From Deltaproteobacteria bacterium (GTDB taxonomy: Bacteria; Myxococcota_A; UBA9160; UBA4427): a DNA stretch of 64,000 nt. The stretch is from the NCBI GenBank assembly GCA_002719955.1, contig PBFW01000005.1, positions 53,471-117,470 of the forward strand, written 5' to 3'. Position numbers and translations under genes: made by a program. Under the pieces are notes generated by a model, which was given only the letters and a program-made list of their open reading frames with translations, did not search any database and had not been told where the DNA came from. Below, one piece after another: positions 1-8,815 of the stretch (the first letter of the stretch is position 1; every line of letters begins with the position of its first letter).

Positions 1-218
1 GCGGCAAGCGTCGGGTCGTCTTCCAGAAAGAGGCCGGCGTCCCCGATCAGGATCAGACGATGGACCACCTCGATCGGAGCGATTTGCGATTCCGCCCCCG
101 CAGCGATCCAGGCTGGGCCGTCGATGCCATGGATCGGACCGCTCAGTCGATGAGCGCATCCCGAGAGGGCGACCAGGATGCTGGCCAGGGAGAGAATGCG
201 GGCAGCGAAGAGAGTCAT
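1..218 (-). CDS. Lipoprotein, probable metallophosphoesterase (C-terminus beyond window)
   Basis: Only the first 72 codons lie in the window. The start is ATG at 218-216, with an AAAGGA ribosome site about 6 bases upstream. Residues 1-21 look like a lipoprotein signal peptide: a basic then hydrophobic segment ending in the lipobox LSGC. Around residue 55 comes RLILIGDAG, which resembles the first metal-binding strand (GD motif) of calcineurin-like phosphoesterases. The predicted product is an envelope-anchored phosphoesterase, but the metal ligands further on cannot be seen, so the enzyme class is an inference. Confidence 0.55.
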   Translation of the reverse strand, partial: MTLFAARILSLASILVALSGCAHRLSGPIHGIDGPAWIAAGAESQIAPIEVVHRLILIGDAGLFLEDDPTLA

Positions 219-295
219 GGAGTCCTTTCAGGAACGAAACGCTGGACACGCGGAGTATGCGCCGGGGCGAGGCCTGTCAGCCAGGCGTATGCAAT

Positions 296-1969
296 CTACA
301 CGGTCAGCGAGCGCCCCGCGATATAGGCGAAGGTCATGGCCGGGCCGAGCGTGCCGCCGCCGCCGCCATAACTCGAGCCGGGGCTGCCGACGCCCGCATT
401 GTTGCCCGAAGCATAGAGCCCTGGGATCACTGCACCGAACGGATCCAGTACCTCGGCTCGCGCGTTGACGCGCGCGCCACCGCAGGTTCCGAGATCCGCC
501 GCTGCGATCTCTGCGCCGAAGAAGGGCGCCTGGTCCAGGGGCGCGAGTGTGATGCTCTTGTCGTCCTGTCCGTAGCGGTCGTAGCTGCTTTCACCGCGAT
601 GGAAATCCGGGTCGCGGAGTTCCGCAGCGTAGACGTTGAAACGCGCGACGGTTCGTTCGAGGCCCTGTGCGTCGATTCCGAGCTTCTCGGCCAGTTCGGA
701 GAGGCTCGGCGCCCCGACCACCCAATCCGGCAGGGTTCCCGCCGCCTCGACCCCAGCGATCTTTCCGCGCGCACGCGCGCGCGCGTCGAAGAGCAGGTAG
801 GCCGGCAGGTTCCGGTAGCCCAGATCGCCCCAGTTCTCCCAGGCGTGATAGCTCCGCCAGGTCGAATCGTAGTCGGCCGCTTCATTGTGAAAGCGTTCAC
901 CACGCGTGTTGACGACGATCGAGCCCGCCGAGCGCTTCTCGAGTTCCGCGTTCAGGGTCGCGCCCATCCGGTGTTCCATGATGGGCTCCGCCTCGCCCCG
1001 ATAGACCGAAATGCCCCAGAGTTCGTTCATGTTGCGGAGGTCGGCACCGGCGGCCATCGCCATCCGGATGCCGTCGCCATCATTGCCCGAGGCGCCCAGG
1101 GTGAAGATCGTCGGACCGCGCAGGAAATGCCGCTTCATCTCGAAGTCCCAGTCGAAGCCCCCCGCCGCCAGGTGGACCCCGCGCCGCGCACGGACGAGAA
1201 AGGGTCGGCCGTCGCGTCTGGCTTCGACACCGATCACTCTGCGAACGCCACCGGCCGCTTCTTCGAGGATGAGTCTCTGGGCCGGGGTCTCGAAGAGGAT
1301 CTCTCCACCGGCGGCCTCGAAGCCCCGGCGGATCCCCTCGATCAGTTCGGGTCCGAAGAGCCCGACCCGCTCGGTCGTGGGTTCGACGCTTCGTCCCCGT
1401 TTTACGGCACCCGGCCATTCGGGATGGTAGTCGGCATTATCGCCCATGATCGTCGAAACACGGAATCGAAGGCGAGTGTTCTTCTCGACGAATTCGAGCA
1501 TCTCGGGCCCGGCGTCGACGAAAGCTTCGAGTAGGCTCGGGTCCGCCTGGCCGGCGGCGAGTTGGGTGAGGTAGGTGAGGGCGTTCTCGCGCGAGTCCTT
1601 GATTCCCTCTTCGGCCATCATCCGGTTGTTCGGAATCCAGGCGACGCCGCCCGAGTGGCCGGTGCTTCCGCCCGCGATGCTGCGCTTCTCGAGCGCGACG
1701 ACGCTCGCCCCCGAGACAGCAGCGGCGAGTCCACCGACCAGTCCCGTACCGGTCCCCACCAGAACCACATCGGCTTCGAGATCCCAATGCCGGTCGGTCC
1801 CGGGATCATCGCTCGCGCAGCCGAGCGCGCTCACGCTGCCCAGGGCGAGCCCACCTGCGGCGGTTTCGAGAAATCGGCGTCGGTTCAGGCCCGCCTTCGG
1901 CTCGGCTCGTTCCGGGGGATCCGGGTGGGAAGGGGATTGATCGTTCGTCTCGCGGTCCTTGCCTCGCAT
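296..1969 (-). CDS. Tat-exported FAD-binding dehydrogenase, KstD/fumarate-reductase flavoprotein family
   Basis: The product is 557 aa. The start is fixed by GGAGG five bases before ATG 1969; the frame stays open upstream into an unrelated LysR remnant. The N-terminus has a twin-arginine motif (NRRRFLETAA) and then SALGC, so the protein may be a Tat lipoprotein. FAD binding is shown by DVVLVGTGTGLVGG and a downstream EKR. The segment GGSTGHSGGVAW and the C-terminal GGGGTLGPAMTF are typical of 3-ketosteroid delta-1-dehydrogenase and flavocytochrome-c-like flavoproteins. The likely role is dehydrogenation of a steroid-like or unsaturated substrate outside the cytoplasm, with an unknown electron acceptor. 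Family assignment is firm; the substrate is not. Confidence 0.85.
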   Translation of the reverse strand: MRGKDRETNDQSPSHPDPPERAEPKAGLNRRRFLETAAGGLALGSVSALGCASDDPGTDRHWDLEADVVLVGTGTGLVGGLAAAVSGASVVALEKRSIAGGSTGHSGGVAWIPNNRMMAEEGIKDSRENALTYLTQLAAGQADPSLLEAFVDAGPEMLEFVEKNTRLRFRVSTIMGDNADYHPEWPGAVKRGRSVEPTTERVGLFGPELIEGIRRGFEAAGGEILFETPAQRLILEEAAGGVRRVIGVEARRDGRPFLVRARRGVHLAAGGFDWDFEMKRHFLRGPTIFTLGASGNDGDGIRMAMAAGADLRNMNELWGISVYRGEAEPIMEHRMGATLNAELEKRSAGSIVVNTRGERFHNEAADYDSTWRSYHAWENWGDLGYRNLPAYLLFDARARARGKIAGVEAAGTLPDWVVGAPSLSELAEKLGIDAQGLERTVARFNVYAAELRDPDFHRGESSYDRYGQDDKSITLAPLDQAPFFGAEIAAADLGTCGGARVNARAEVLDPFGAVIPGLYASGNNAGVGSPGSSYGGGGGTLGPAMTFAYIAGRSLTV

Positions 1970-2009
1970 GTGGCCTCCTGCAGCGAAATAGGAGGTGGAC
2001 GGTAGACGA

Positions 2010-2404
2010 GTTGGATGATGAGGAAAGGTGCTCGGCCCGCGGTTTTCCCGCTGATTGTCCGGCTGATTTCGGTGAAGCGCTGGACCCGCGGTAAGTCCGC
2101 CACGACCAGATCGTGAAGCCAGCCCGGTTTGGCACAGATCAGATCCGGTTCGCATGCGAAGAGGCGCCCATCGCAGAGGGGAATGCAGTCGGCGGGGGTC
2201 AGGACGAGGCCACCCTGGTTGCGGGAGATGGGCGGTGTGCCGGCGTCGAGTTCGAGTGGGTCGAGGTTGCGTCGCACTCGCGAGCGGGGACGTGGCGAGC
2301 CGATTCGCCGCGCCGAGAAAGGTGCGTTCCTCGGCCAGAACCAGGAAGATCCGAAGTTGCTCGAAGTCCAAGGGAGAATCCCTTCGAGGCCGATCCGTGT
2401 TCAT
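2010..2404 (-). pseudogene. LysR-family regulator remnant
   Basis: The first 40 codons (2404-2285) encode a LysR helix-turn-helix start: LDFEQLRIFLVLAEERTF, then AANRLATSP. The reading then changes frame. From about 2277 another frame encodes what looks like the end of a LysR effector domain (GGLVLTPAD, then PDLICAKPGW and PRVQRFTEI). A full LysR protein is about 300 aa, so roughly 150 central residues are missing and the two ends are out of frame. It lies directly upstream of the Tat flavoprotein, which suggests a dead regulator of that gene or an old insertion/deletion scar. Confidence 0.65.
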
Positions 2405-2631
2405 AGGGTAGTTCTCATGGCGCGTTCACGCCTCGCATACTGCGTTGCACCTGGGAGAGTCACGGCGATTTGGGGCGAGTTCGATAGAATCAGGAGGGAA
2501 TACGACAGTGTATAAAGCATCCTCGCGTCCGCCTCGGCCCGCGTTAGGGGATGCTAGGGGAGCGGGACGAGGCGACCCGTGTCATCCGGCGGGCGAGTGA
2601 GCACGTGAATGAGTTTTCGACAGAGGTGTCC

Positions 2632-3599
2632 ATGACCGATTCGAGCCCGACCTCCGAACCCTTCGGCCACCGCACCGTGACCGATGCGTCGATCCTGACC
2701 TTCGGCGGCCTCACGGGCGATTATGCCCAGATGCATTTTGATCACGATTTCGGACCGGCGACCGGAATGGGAGGGACGATCGCCCATGGCTTGCTGAGCG
2801 GCGCCTGGTCACTGGGGGCGCTCGCCCAACACGCGCCCGCGCGACTCGCTCTCGGCGACCCGGGTGGATTCGTTGCGGGATATCGTGTCAAGTTTTCACG
2901 CATGGTCTACATCGGGGATCTCTTCTCCCTGCGTTGGTCGGAGGGGGGGGGGCCTGCGTCAACGGCCTGGAGGGACACGATCGGCTCGATACCCATTTCG
3001 AGATCGTGAATCAGAGGGGTGAAGTCGCGACGAGTGGTGCCGTGAGCACCTGCCGGAGCGATGATCGAGGGATCGGCCAACCCCTGCCGGAGGCCCCGGC
3101 CCCCCTCGAGATCGAAGCGTGGAGCGCAGCGCAGGCAGGGGGGCCCCTCTACGCCGAAGATCTGGTCGAACACGGCCCACGCGGTGAGAGCCTGGGGCGA
3201 ACAGTGACCGAGGCAGATCTCGTAGCGTATACGAATTTCACCGGCGAGTTGAACCCGGCCTATCTGAATCAGGAATTCGCTCGGGCGGGGCGCTTCGGGC
3301 AGCGAGTGGCGCCACCGATGTGGACCTTCTGCCTCGGCTTCGGCGATTACCTTCGAGCTCTTCTCTCGGTATCCATGCCCTCCTCGGGTTTCGCAGGGCA
3401 TCTCGGCGATTCCTGGCGCTATCTTGCTCCGGTCTTCGTCGGCGACACCCTGCGCACGCGTCACAAGCCCGTATTCCACAAGCCTTCCGCCAGCCGGCCG
3501 GAGATGTCCGTCGTGACCTTTGCGCTCCAGATCGTGAACCAGAGCGAAGAGATCGTGCAGGACGGTGAGGTCGCCATGATGATCACCGGGCGCCGCTGA
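2632..3599 (+). pseudogene. Double MaoC-type hydratase with a frameshift at a G10 tract
   Basis: The start ATG 2632 follows an AGAGGTG ribosome site. The first half (2632-2945) encodes a MaoC hot-dog domain: FGGLTGDYAQMHFD, then GGTIAHGLLSG and VKFSRMVYIGD. The second half, in another frame to 3599, continues it (HFEIVNQRGEV) and holds a second hot-dog domain with FTGELNPAYLN and RVAPPMW. The break is at ten consecutive G at 2943-2952; eight or eleven G would restore one reading frame. The family hydrates enoyl-CoA or acts in related acyl-CoA steps. The frameshift could be a sequencing error, phase variation or real inactivation. Confidence 0.7.
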
Positions 3600-3695
3600 A
3601 AGAGCCGTCGGCGCCGCTAGCCCACGATCGAGATTCGGATATGCTCGCGCGTCCCGCCAGCGAATCTGGAAGGCGGATCTCAACAGGGAGTCAGC

Positions 3696-4499
3696 ATGCG
3701 TCTTTCGGGAAAGCGGGTCCTCGTCCTCGGGGCATCCTCGGGACTGGGCAAGGCCTCGGCCATCGAGATCGCCAACGAGGGCGGGCGGGTCTGCGTCGCC
3801 GCGCGGCGGCTCGATCGACTCCACGAGACGGCGGCGGAGGCGGGTGGAGAAGCTTTCGCGCAGACCTGCGACGTTCGGGACGAGGCTTCGTGCAAGCGGG
3901 CGGTGGAAGCGGCCGTCGCCGAGCTCGGCGGGCTCGACGCGATCGTCTACGCGCCGGGTATTTCGACCTTCGGCCCGATCGAAGAGGTTCACCAGGAGGA
4001 TTGGCACGCGGTTCTCGAGACCAACGTGATCGGCGTATCCCTGATCCTGAACGCCGCCATCGGCCATCTGGAGCAGACGCGCGGAAAATTCGTCGTGATC
4101 TCCTCGATCGTGATCGACGATTCTCCGCCGCGTCCGAACCAGGCCCCCTACGTCGTCAGCAAGGTCGGGCTCGAGGCGCTGATCGCGGCCTGGCAGGGCG
4201 AACATCGCGGTGTCGCCTTTACCTCGATCGCCACCGGCGACACGCTCTCCGAGTTCGGGCTCGGGCACGATCTCGATCGCCTCATGTCGATCACCAAACG
4301 CTGGAGCGACCTCGAATATCTCTACGGGCGCCTGATGGAGCCGATCGCAGTGGCGGAGCAGGTCGTGAATGCGCTGGCCTCGCGGGAAACGGTTCGGCGC
4401 ATCGCGATTACGCCCTCCTTTCCGGATTCATTCGAAGATCTGCCGGAGGATTGGGCTCAGGCCGAGGTCGAACTGGCGCGAATCAAGGACGCGAAGTGA
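3696..4499 (+). CDS. SDR-family oxidoreductase
   Basis: The product is 267 aa and starts at ATG 3696, six bases after AGGGAG. It has a Rossmann glycine motif (LGASSGLGK), a central VYAPG where NNAG is common, a catalytic serine in VISSIV and the YVVSK form of the Tyr-xxx-Lys pair. It should oxidise or reduce an alcohol/carbonyl with NAD(P). Its stop overlaps the GTG of the next gene, so the two are likely co-translated. The substrate is unknown. Confidence 0.85.
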   Translation: MRLSGKRVLVLGASSGLGKASAIEIANEGGRVCVAARRLDRLHETAAEAGGEAFAQTCDVRDEASCKRAVEAAVAELGGLDAIVYAPGISTFGPIEEVHQEDWHAVLETNVIGVSLILNAAIGHLEQTRGKFVVISSIVIDDSPPRPNQAPYVVSKVGLEALIAAWQGEHRGVAFTSIATGDTLSEFGLGHDLDRLMSITKRWSDLEYLYGRLMEPIAVAEQVVNALASRETVRRIAITPSFPDSFEDLPEDWAQAEVELARIKDAK

Positions 4500-5692
4500 A
4501 GCGGATCGATTATGCCGGCAGCGTTCACGACGAGGAAGAGATCGCGGCGGTCGTGTCGGTGTTGCGGGGTGGCGCGACAGCGCTTCGAATCGGCAAACAT
4601 ACTCGTGAAATGGAGCGGCGGGTCGCCGAGGCCTTTGGCAAGCAGCGCGGCATCATGGTCAATTCCGGCTCCTCCGCCCTCTACCTGGCGGTCGAGTTGT
4701 TGGGGCTAGAGCCCGGTGAGGAGGTGATCACCTCTGCCCTGACATTTTCCACCGATATCGCATCGATCTTGCGCACGCACCTCGTTCCGGTCCTGGTCGA
4801 CGTCGTCCTGGACACCTTTCAGATCGACGTCGACCAGATCGAGTCGGCGATCGGACCGAGGACGAAGGCGATCCTGGTGCCGAATCTGATCGGGAATTGC
4901 CCGAATTGGGACGATCTCCGCGCCATCGCCGATCGCCACGGATTGCAGGTGATCGAAGATTCCTGCGATTGTCTGGGAGCTACCCTTGATGGCACGCCAA
5001 CGGGTACCCGCTCCGATATCAGCGTCACGAGTTTCGCGCTCTCGCATATCATCACGGCCGCCGGGACCGGCGGAATGATCTGCCTCGACGACGAAAGACT
5101 GGTCGACCGCGCACTCTTGCTCAGACGCTGGGGGCGGCGCAGCGAGCCGAAATTCTTCGGCTCGCAGAAGGGTACGCGGAACTTTTTCAGCGATCTCGAT
5201 GGGATGGAATACGACGACCTGTTCATCTTCGATGAAGTGGGCTGGAACTTCGAGCCCAGCGAACTCTCGGCGGCTTTTGGTTGCGTCCAGATGAAGAAGC
5301 TTCCGGGCAACCTGGCTCGGCGTCAGCGGAATTTCGAGCGATTGAGCGAGATCCTCGCCAGGCGTCGCGACGTCTTCGTGCTGCCGCGGCTGACGCCGGG
5401 CATCGAGACGGGCTGGCATATGTTTCCCTTTCTGATCAAAAAGGAATCCGGCGTCTCCCGCGCCGAGTTCCAGAAGCATATGGAATCGAAGGGGATCGAT
5501 ACGCGCATGATCTGGAGCGGCAATATCGCCCGCCAACCCGCTTTCCGTGATAAGCCCCATCGAATCGCGCCGGGGGGACTCGGCCACTGTGACGAGATCA
5601 TGCGTTCGGGTCTGATCCTGCCTTCGAATCACGGGATCGATGACGAGGGAATTGCCTATATGGGCGAGACCATCGAGGAATTCTTCGCCTAG
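4496..5692 (+). CDS. DegT/DnrJ/EryC1-family protein, sugar 3-dehydratase-like (His in place of the PLP lysine)
   Basis: The product is 398 aa. GTG 4496 overlaps the stop of the SDR before it. The fold-type I aminotransferase features are present: NSGSSALYLAV near the N-terminus, ALTFSTD, the PLP-binding IEDSCD, and a C-terminal half with GWNFEPSELSAAFG. At the usual Schiff-base lysine (SFHPTKNIT in aminotransferases) the protein reads SFALSHIIT, so the lysine is histidine. That swap marks the RfbH/DdhC and ColD 3-dehydratases, which remove a sugar 3-hydroxyl instead of transaminating. The cysteines that ligate 2Fe-2S in RfbH are not seen. No sugar-nucleotide genes are nearby. Confidence 0.75.
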   Translation: MKRIDYAGSVHDEEEIAAVVSVLRGGATALRIGKHTREMERRVAEAFGKQRGIMVNSGSSALYLAVELLGLEPGEEVITSALTFSTDIASILRTHLVPVLVDVVLDTFQIDVDQIESAIGPRTKAILVPNLIGNCPNWDDLRAIADRHGLQVIEDSCDCLGATLDGTPTGTRSDISVTSFALSHIITAAGTGGMICLDDERLVDRALLLRRWGRRSEPKFFGSQKGTRNFFSDLDGMEYDDLFIFDEVGWNFEPSELSAAFGCVQMKKLPGNLARRQRNFERLSEILARRRDVFVLPRLTPGIETGWHMFPFLIKKESGVSRAEFQKHMESKGIDTRMIWSGNIARQPAFRDKPHRIAPGGLGHCDEIMRSGLILPSNHGIDDEGIAYMGETIEEFFA

Positions 5693-5802
5693 CGGCACCG
5701 GGCAGCGCCGGCGGGCGATGGCAGGCCTTGGTCGGCGCCTGCGAGGCGGCGGGAGCGCCCGAGCACGGTCTCGAGGATCTGGCCCTGTGAACCCGGTCCG
5801 GA

Positions 5803-6294
5803 TCAGACGCCGGCCGCGCGGGCGCGCTGGGCGGCCACTCCCTTTTCGATCGACGACTTGATGAGTTTGTCGTTGTCCTTCGAGATGAAGCGATGGACGG
5901 ACTTTTCGAGCAGGAACCGAAACAGGGGGTTGAAGACGTGGTAGGTCTCACGGAAATGCACGCGGGTGCGGCCCGCGCCGAGGTCCTCGAGCCGGGTCGA
6001 GCCGGAAGCCTTCGACCACAGGGGCTTTCCGATTGCGTCGTAGCGCCATGATTCTAGGGGCTTGACCTCGGTGAGCCATTCCCAGGATCTGGCCTTGCCT
6101 CCGCTCAAGAGGTATCTGGGCACCGGGAAATGACAATGCCGCACCAGACCTTCGCCCTTGTCGTCTCCGCCGTGGAGGATCTCGATGCGGACGTCTCCGC
6201 GCTCGATGAGGTCGCCGGTCTTCTTGCCCCAGAAGAGCTGCCAGATCTCCTGGCGAGTCGCGTCGACCTCGAACGAATAGCGATGATCCTGCAC
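5803..6294 (-). CDS. SRPBCC-family (START-like) protein
   Basis: The product is 163 aa. GTG 6294 is chosen because GAGGAG sits six bases upstream; a TTG six bases earlier would touch that site. The sequence has the helix-grip pattern of polyketide cyclase/START-like proteins: HRYSFEVDATRQEIWQLFW, a middle GGDDKGEGLVRHC, and a long C-terminal helix. Such proteins bind small hydrophobic ligands. It follows the LLM oxidoreductase by about 15 bases on the same strand, so the two probably act together. Confidence 0.75.
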   Translation of the reverse strand: MQDHRYSFEVDATRQEIWQLFWGKKTGDLIERGDVRIEILHGGDDKGEGLVRHCHFPVPRYLLSGGKARSWEWLTEVKPLESWRYDAIGKPLWSKASGSTRLEDLGAGRTRVHFRETYHVFNPLFRFLLEKSVHRFISKDNDKLIKSSIEKGVAAQRARAAGV

Positions 6295-6309
6295 GGTCAA
6301 CTCCTCGTC

Positions 6310-7221
6310 TCAATTCCCGCGGCGAGCGGCGGGTCCGGCGCAGGCGAGAATTCGATCGAGCGCTTCGAGCTTTGCGTCGCCCGTGCCCAGATTGAAGTCG
6401 GGGACGATCAGCTCGTCGACCCCGGCGTTGGCGTAGGACATCACCTGCTCGTGAATGCGATCGGGAGGACCGCTGAGCAGCGGCGAAAAGGGAGCGTTTT
6501 CATGCATCCGACGTTCTTCCGCCTCATCGTCGGTCACCCCGATCAGCGCCATCGTCGAACGCTGGATCGATCGGGGGTCGCGGCCGAATTCGGCACAATG
6601 TTCGTCGAGGACCCTCATCTTGTGAATCATCGTCTTGAGGTCGGCGCGCGCATTCCACTCCTGTGCATAGCGCGCTGCGATCCGTAACGTGACCTTTTCC
6701 CCGCCCCCTCCGATCAGGAGCGGAAAGGGATCTTGCACGGGCTTGGGTGAGAGCGGAGCGTTGTCGAGTTCGTAGTAGCGTCCCTGGAAAGTCGTACGCT
6801 CCTGCTGGAAGAGTCCGAGAATCACCTGACAGGCTTCGTCGAGGCGCGCCAGCCGTTCGGGGACCGTGTAGAAGGGGATGCCGTAGGCTCGGTGCTCGTT
6901 CGCCTGCCAGCTTCCGCCCAGACCCAACACGAAGCGTCCACCGCTGATGCGATCGACGTTCGCGGCCATCTTGGCCAGTACGGCGGGATGGCGATAGGTG
7001 TTGCCCACCACGAGCGTCCCGAGACGCACCCTCGGCACCACGGCCGCGAGCGCCGCGAGCGTCGTCCAGCACTCCTGGAAAGGCGCGTTGTCGAGCTCGC
7101 CATCCGCCATGAAATGGTCGGCGAACCAGACACCGTCCCAGCCCGTCGCCTCCGCGTGGCGTGCGACGGAGAGGATGTCTTCGTAAGGTTGGAGTGAACC
7201 CGGCCAGATCGAAAGTCGCAT
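6310..7221 (-). CDS. LLM-class F420-dependent oxidoreductase
   Basis: The product is 303 aa and starts at ATG 7221 after GGGGAGATC. It has the luciferase-like TIM-barrel pattern: GWDGVWFADHF near residue 30, RVRLGTLVVGNTYRHPAVLAK, RISGGRFVLGLGGSW, and a later PLLIGGGGEK. Members use reduced F420 or FMN for hydride transfer to small carbonyl or alkene substrates. It heads a two-gene unit with the SRPBCC protein. The choice of F420 over FMN is by family resemblance only. Confidence 0.85.
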   Translation of the reverse strand: MRLSIWPGSLQPYEDILSVARHAEATGWDGVWFADHFMADGELDNAPFQECWTTLAALAAVVPRVRLGTLVVGNTYRHPAVLAKMAANVDRISGGRFVLGLGGSWQANEHRAYGIPFYTVPERLARLDEACQVILGLFQQERTTFQGRYYELDNAPLSPKPVQDPFPLLIGGGGEKVTLRIAARYAQEWNARADLKTMIHKMRVLDEHCAEFGRDPRSIQRSTMALIGVTDDEAEERRMHENAPFSPLLSGPPDRIHEQVMSYANAGVDELIVPDFNLGTGDAKLEALDRILACAGPAARRGN

Positions 7222-7359
7222 CAGATCTCCCCTGCGTCATCGGACGCTTTCCGGCGGCCCCCTCGGACGGATCTTTCCACCCCATGCCGAGGAGCAAGGG
7301 TGTCTCGAATGAGCTGAGTCGGTCTCACGAAATCCTCGCGTGGGTCTTGGGAAAACGGT

Positions 7360-7830
7360 TCAGGAAATCGACGGCGGGGAGGTGGACAGGGATCCATCGC
7401 TGCCATCGTAGGCGATCCATTTCTCGGGGATCACCTCGAGTACGACACTGCCCTTTCCCTCGAGGTATTGGGCATAACTTTCGCCTGACGAGTCTCCACC
7501 CGTGAGTCGCGCGACCTTGTCGCCGGTTGTCCGGTAGACGAGTCGCTTGACCTCGAGGTCCTCGCTAAACGCGACGCGTCCCTTGACGGTCACGCTCTGG
7601 CCGCCCGTTCTCAGCACGAGCGAGACACGGGGATCGCGCCGGATCGCGCGCACACGCGCTTCGGACCTGTCCATGGAGAACCATAATTTCTCATCGATCC
7701 ATTGGAAGGCCACCGTTGTGCCCATGGGCCATCCCTCCTGCGTGCTCCAGTTGAACGTACACAGGTCCTGCGTCTCTAGGACGACGCGGGAGAGGGCATT
7801 GGGGGGGACGCGATGGGTGCTACCAGACAT
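7360..7830 (-). CDS. Pyridoxamine 5'-phosphate oxidase-like flavin/F420-binding protein
   Basis: The product is 156 aa. ATG 7830 has GGAGAG about seven bases upstream; an earlier in-frame ATG has no such site. The split-barrel fold shows in TVAFQWIDEKLWFSM, then RDPRVSLVLR and VTVKGRVAF. These small dimeric proteins use FMN or F420. With an LLM enzyme next to it and three more in the window, an F420-linked role is plausible but unproven. Confidence 0.75.
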   Translation of the reverse strand: MSGSTHRVPPNALSRVVLETQDLCTFNWSTQEGWPMGTTVAFQWIDEKLWFSMDRSEARVRAIRRDPRVSLVLRTGGQSVTVKGRVAFSEDLEVKRLVYRTTGDKVARLTGGDSSGESYAQYLEGKGSVVLEVIPEKWIAYDGSDGSLSTSPPSIS

Positions 7831-7907
7831 TCTCGATCTCTCCAGATGTGGAGTCGGGCGGCTCCCCGACCAGAGATCTGGACGGACCTCCACGCCGACC
7901 GAGTTCG

Positions 7908-8603
7908 TTAAGGCCTCTTCATCGACGCGACGATTTCAAGATAGCGGCGATATTTCTTGAATTCTTCGCCCGGAGGCACCAGATCGGGCTTCACCGGCGA
8001 GGGTACATCGAGGCCCCGGCAACAACCCGGGCGGCGTGCCATCGTGGAGAGCCAGCGCTGCACATTCGGGAAAGCATCGATTGTCAGGCCCACCCATTCA
8101 TGGGTGCCGACATAGACCCAATGGGCGATATCAGCGATGCTGAATTCGCCAGCCACGTATTCGTTTTCGGACAGCTGCCGGTCGAACACGTCGTACATAG
8201 AGAGCGCACGCTGTCTGTAATACTCCACGGCCGCGGGGATCGGTTTCTCGATTTCGTAGGTCAGGAGATCCATGACACTCTGGGCCGGTCCCATATTCGC
8301 CGTGTGGAACATCAGCCACTGCAGCACGCGGCTTCGTTGCGCAACCGAGGTCGGCAGGAGCCGGCCGCTCTTTTCAGCCAGATAGATCAGAATGGCACCG
8401 GATTCGATGACGACGAGGTCGTTCTCCTCCTGATCGATGATCGTCGGTACGACGCCCCATGGTGAGATCTTCAGGTAATCTGCGGATTTCTGCGCGCCCG
8501 CCCCGAGGCTGATATGATTGACCTCGTAGGCCAGGCCCATCTCCTCCAATGCGATCGGGATCTTCCAGGCGTGCGGACTCATGTCGGTGTAGAGCTGGAT
8601 CAA
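7908..8603 (-). CDS. Glutathione S-transferase family protein
   Basis: The product is 231 aa and starts at TTG 8603, with GAGGAGA six bases upstream. The N-terminal thioredoxin fold reads LYTDMSPHAWKIPIALEEMG, followed by SPWGVVPTIID with the cis-proline and ESGAILIYLAEK with the Glu-Ser that binds the glutathione gamma-glutamyl group. The C-terminal helical domain has the FSIADIAHW hydrophobic staple/N-cap motif. It resembles the YghU/YfcG (nu-class) enzymes. A second copy lies at 9599-10306. Confidence 0.88.
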   Translation of the reverse strand: MIQLYTDMSPHAWKIPIALEEMGLAYEVNHISLGAGAQKSADYLKISPWGVVPTIIDQEENDLVVIESGAILIYLAEKSGRLLPTSVAQRSRVLQWLMFHTANMGPAQSVMDLLTYEIEKPIPAAVEYYRQRALSMYDVFDRQLSENEYVAGEFSIADIAHWVYVGTHEWVGLTIDAFPNVQRWLSTMARRPGCCRGLDVPSPVKPDLVPPGEEFKKYRRYLEIVASMKRP

Positions 8604-8815
8604 CGCGCGTCTCCTCGGGCACCCGGGCTCTCAGAAACGTACACGGATCAGGGGCGGCCACAAGGCTCCGTGCGAGGGTCGAATTGAGCTGGGTCCAGGT
8701 GGGCTGATTCGATGTCGGGCTGGGGGGGGCGGTCCGCGCGTAGGTTAAGCTCGGTCGTGTGATTGTCGGAGCGTCGCGTCGGATGTGGCCGCCCCGGCGA
8801 TCGGGAGGGTTCGGG

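Noticed and set aside
257..1534. Long plus-strand open frame of 425 codons opposite the flavoprotein
   Set aside because: Antisense frame caused by high GC; it has no family motifs and low-complexity Arg-rich content, while the other strand carries a clear protein.
296..2404. 702-aa LysR-flavoprotein fusion
   Set aside because: The real flavoprotein start has a perfect ribosome site at 1969 and a Tat signal; the upstream part is a broken LysR.
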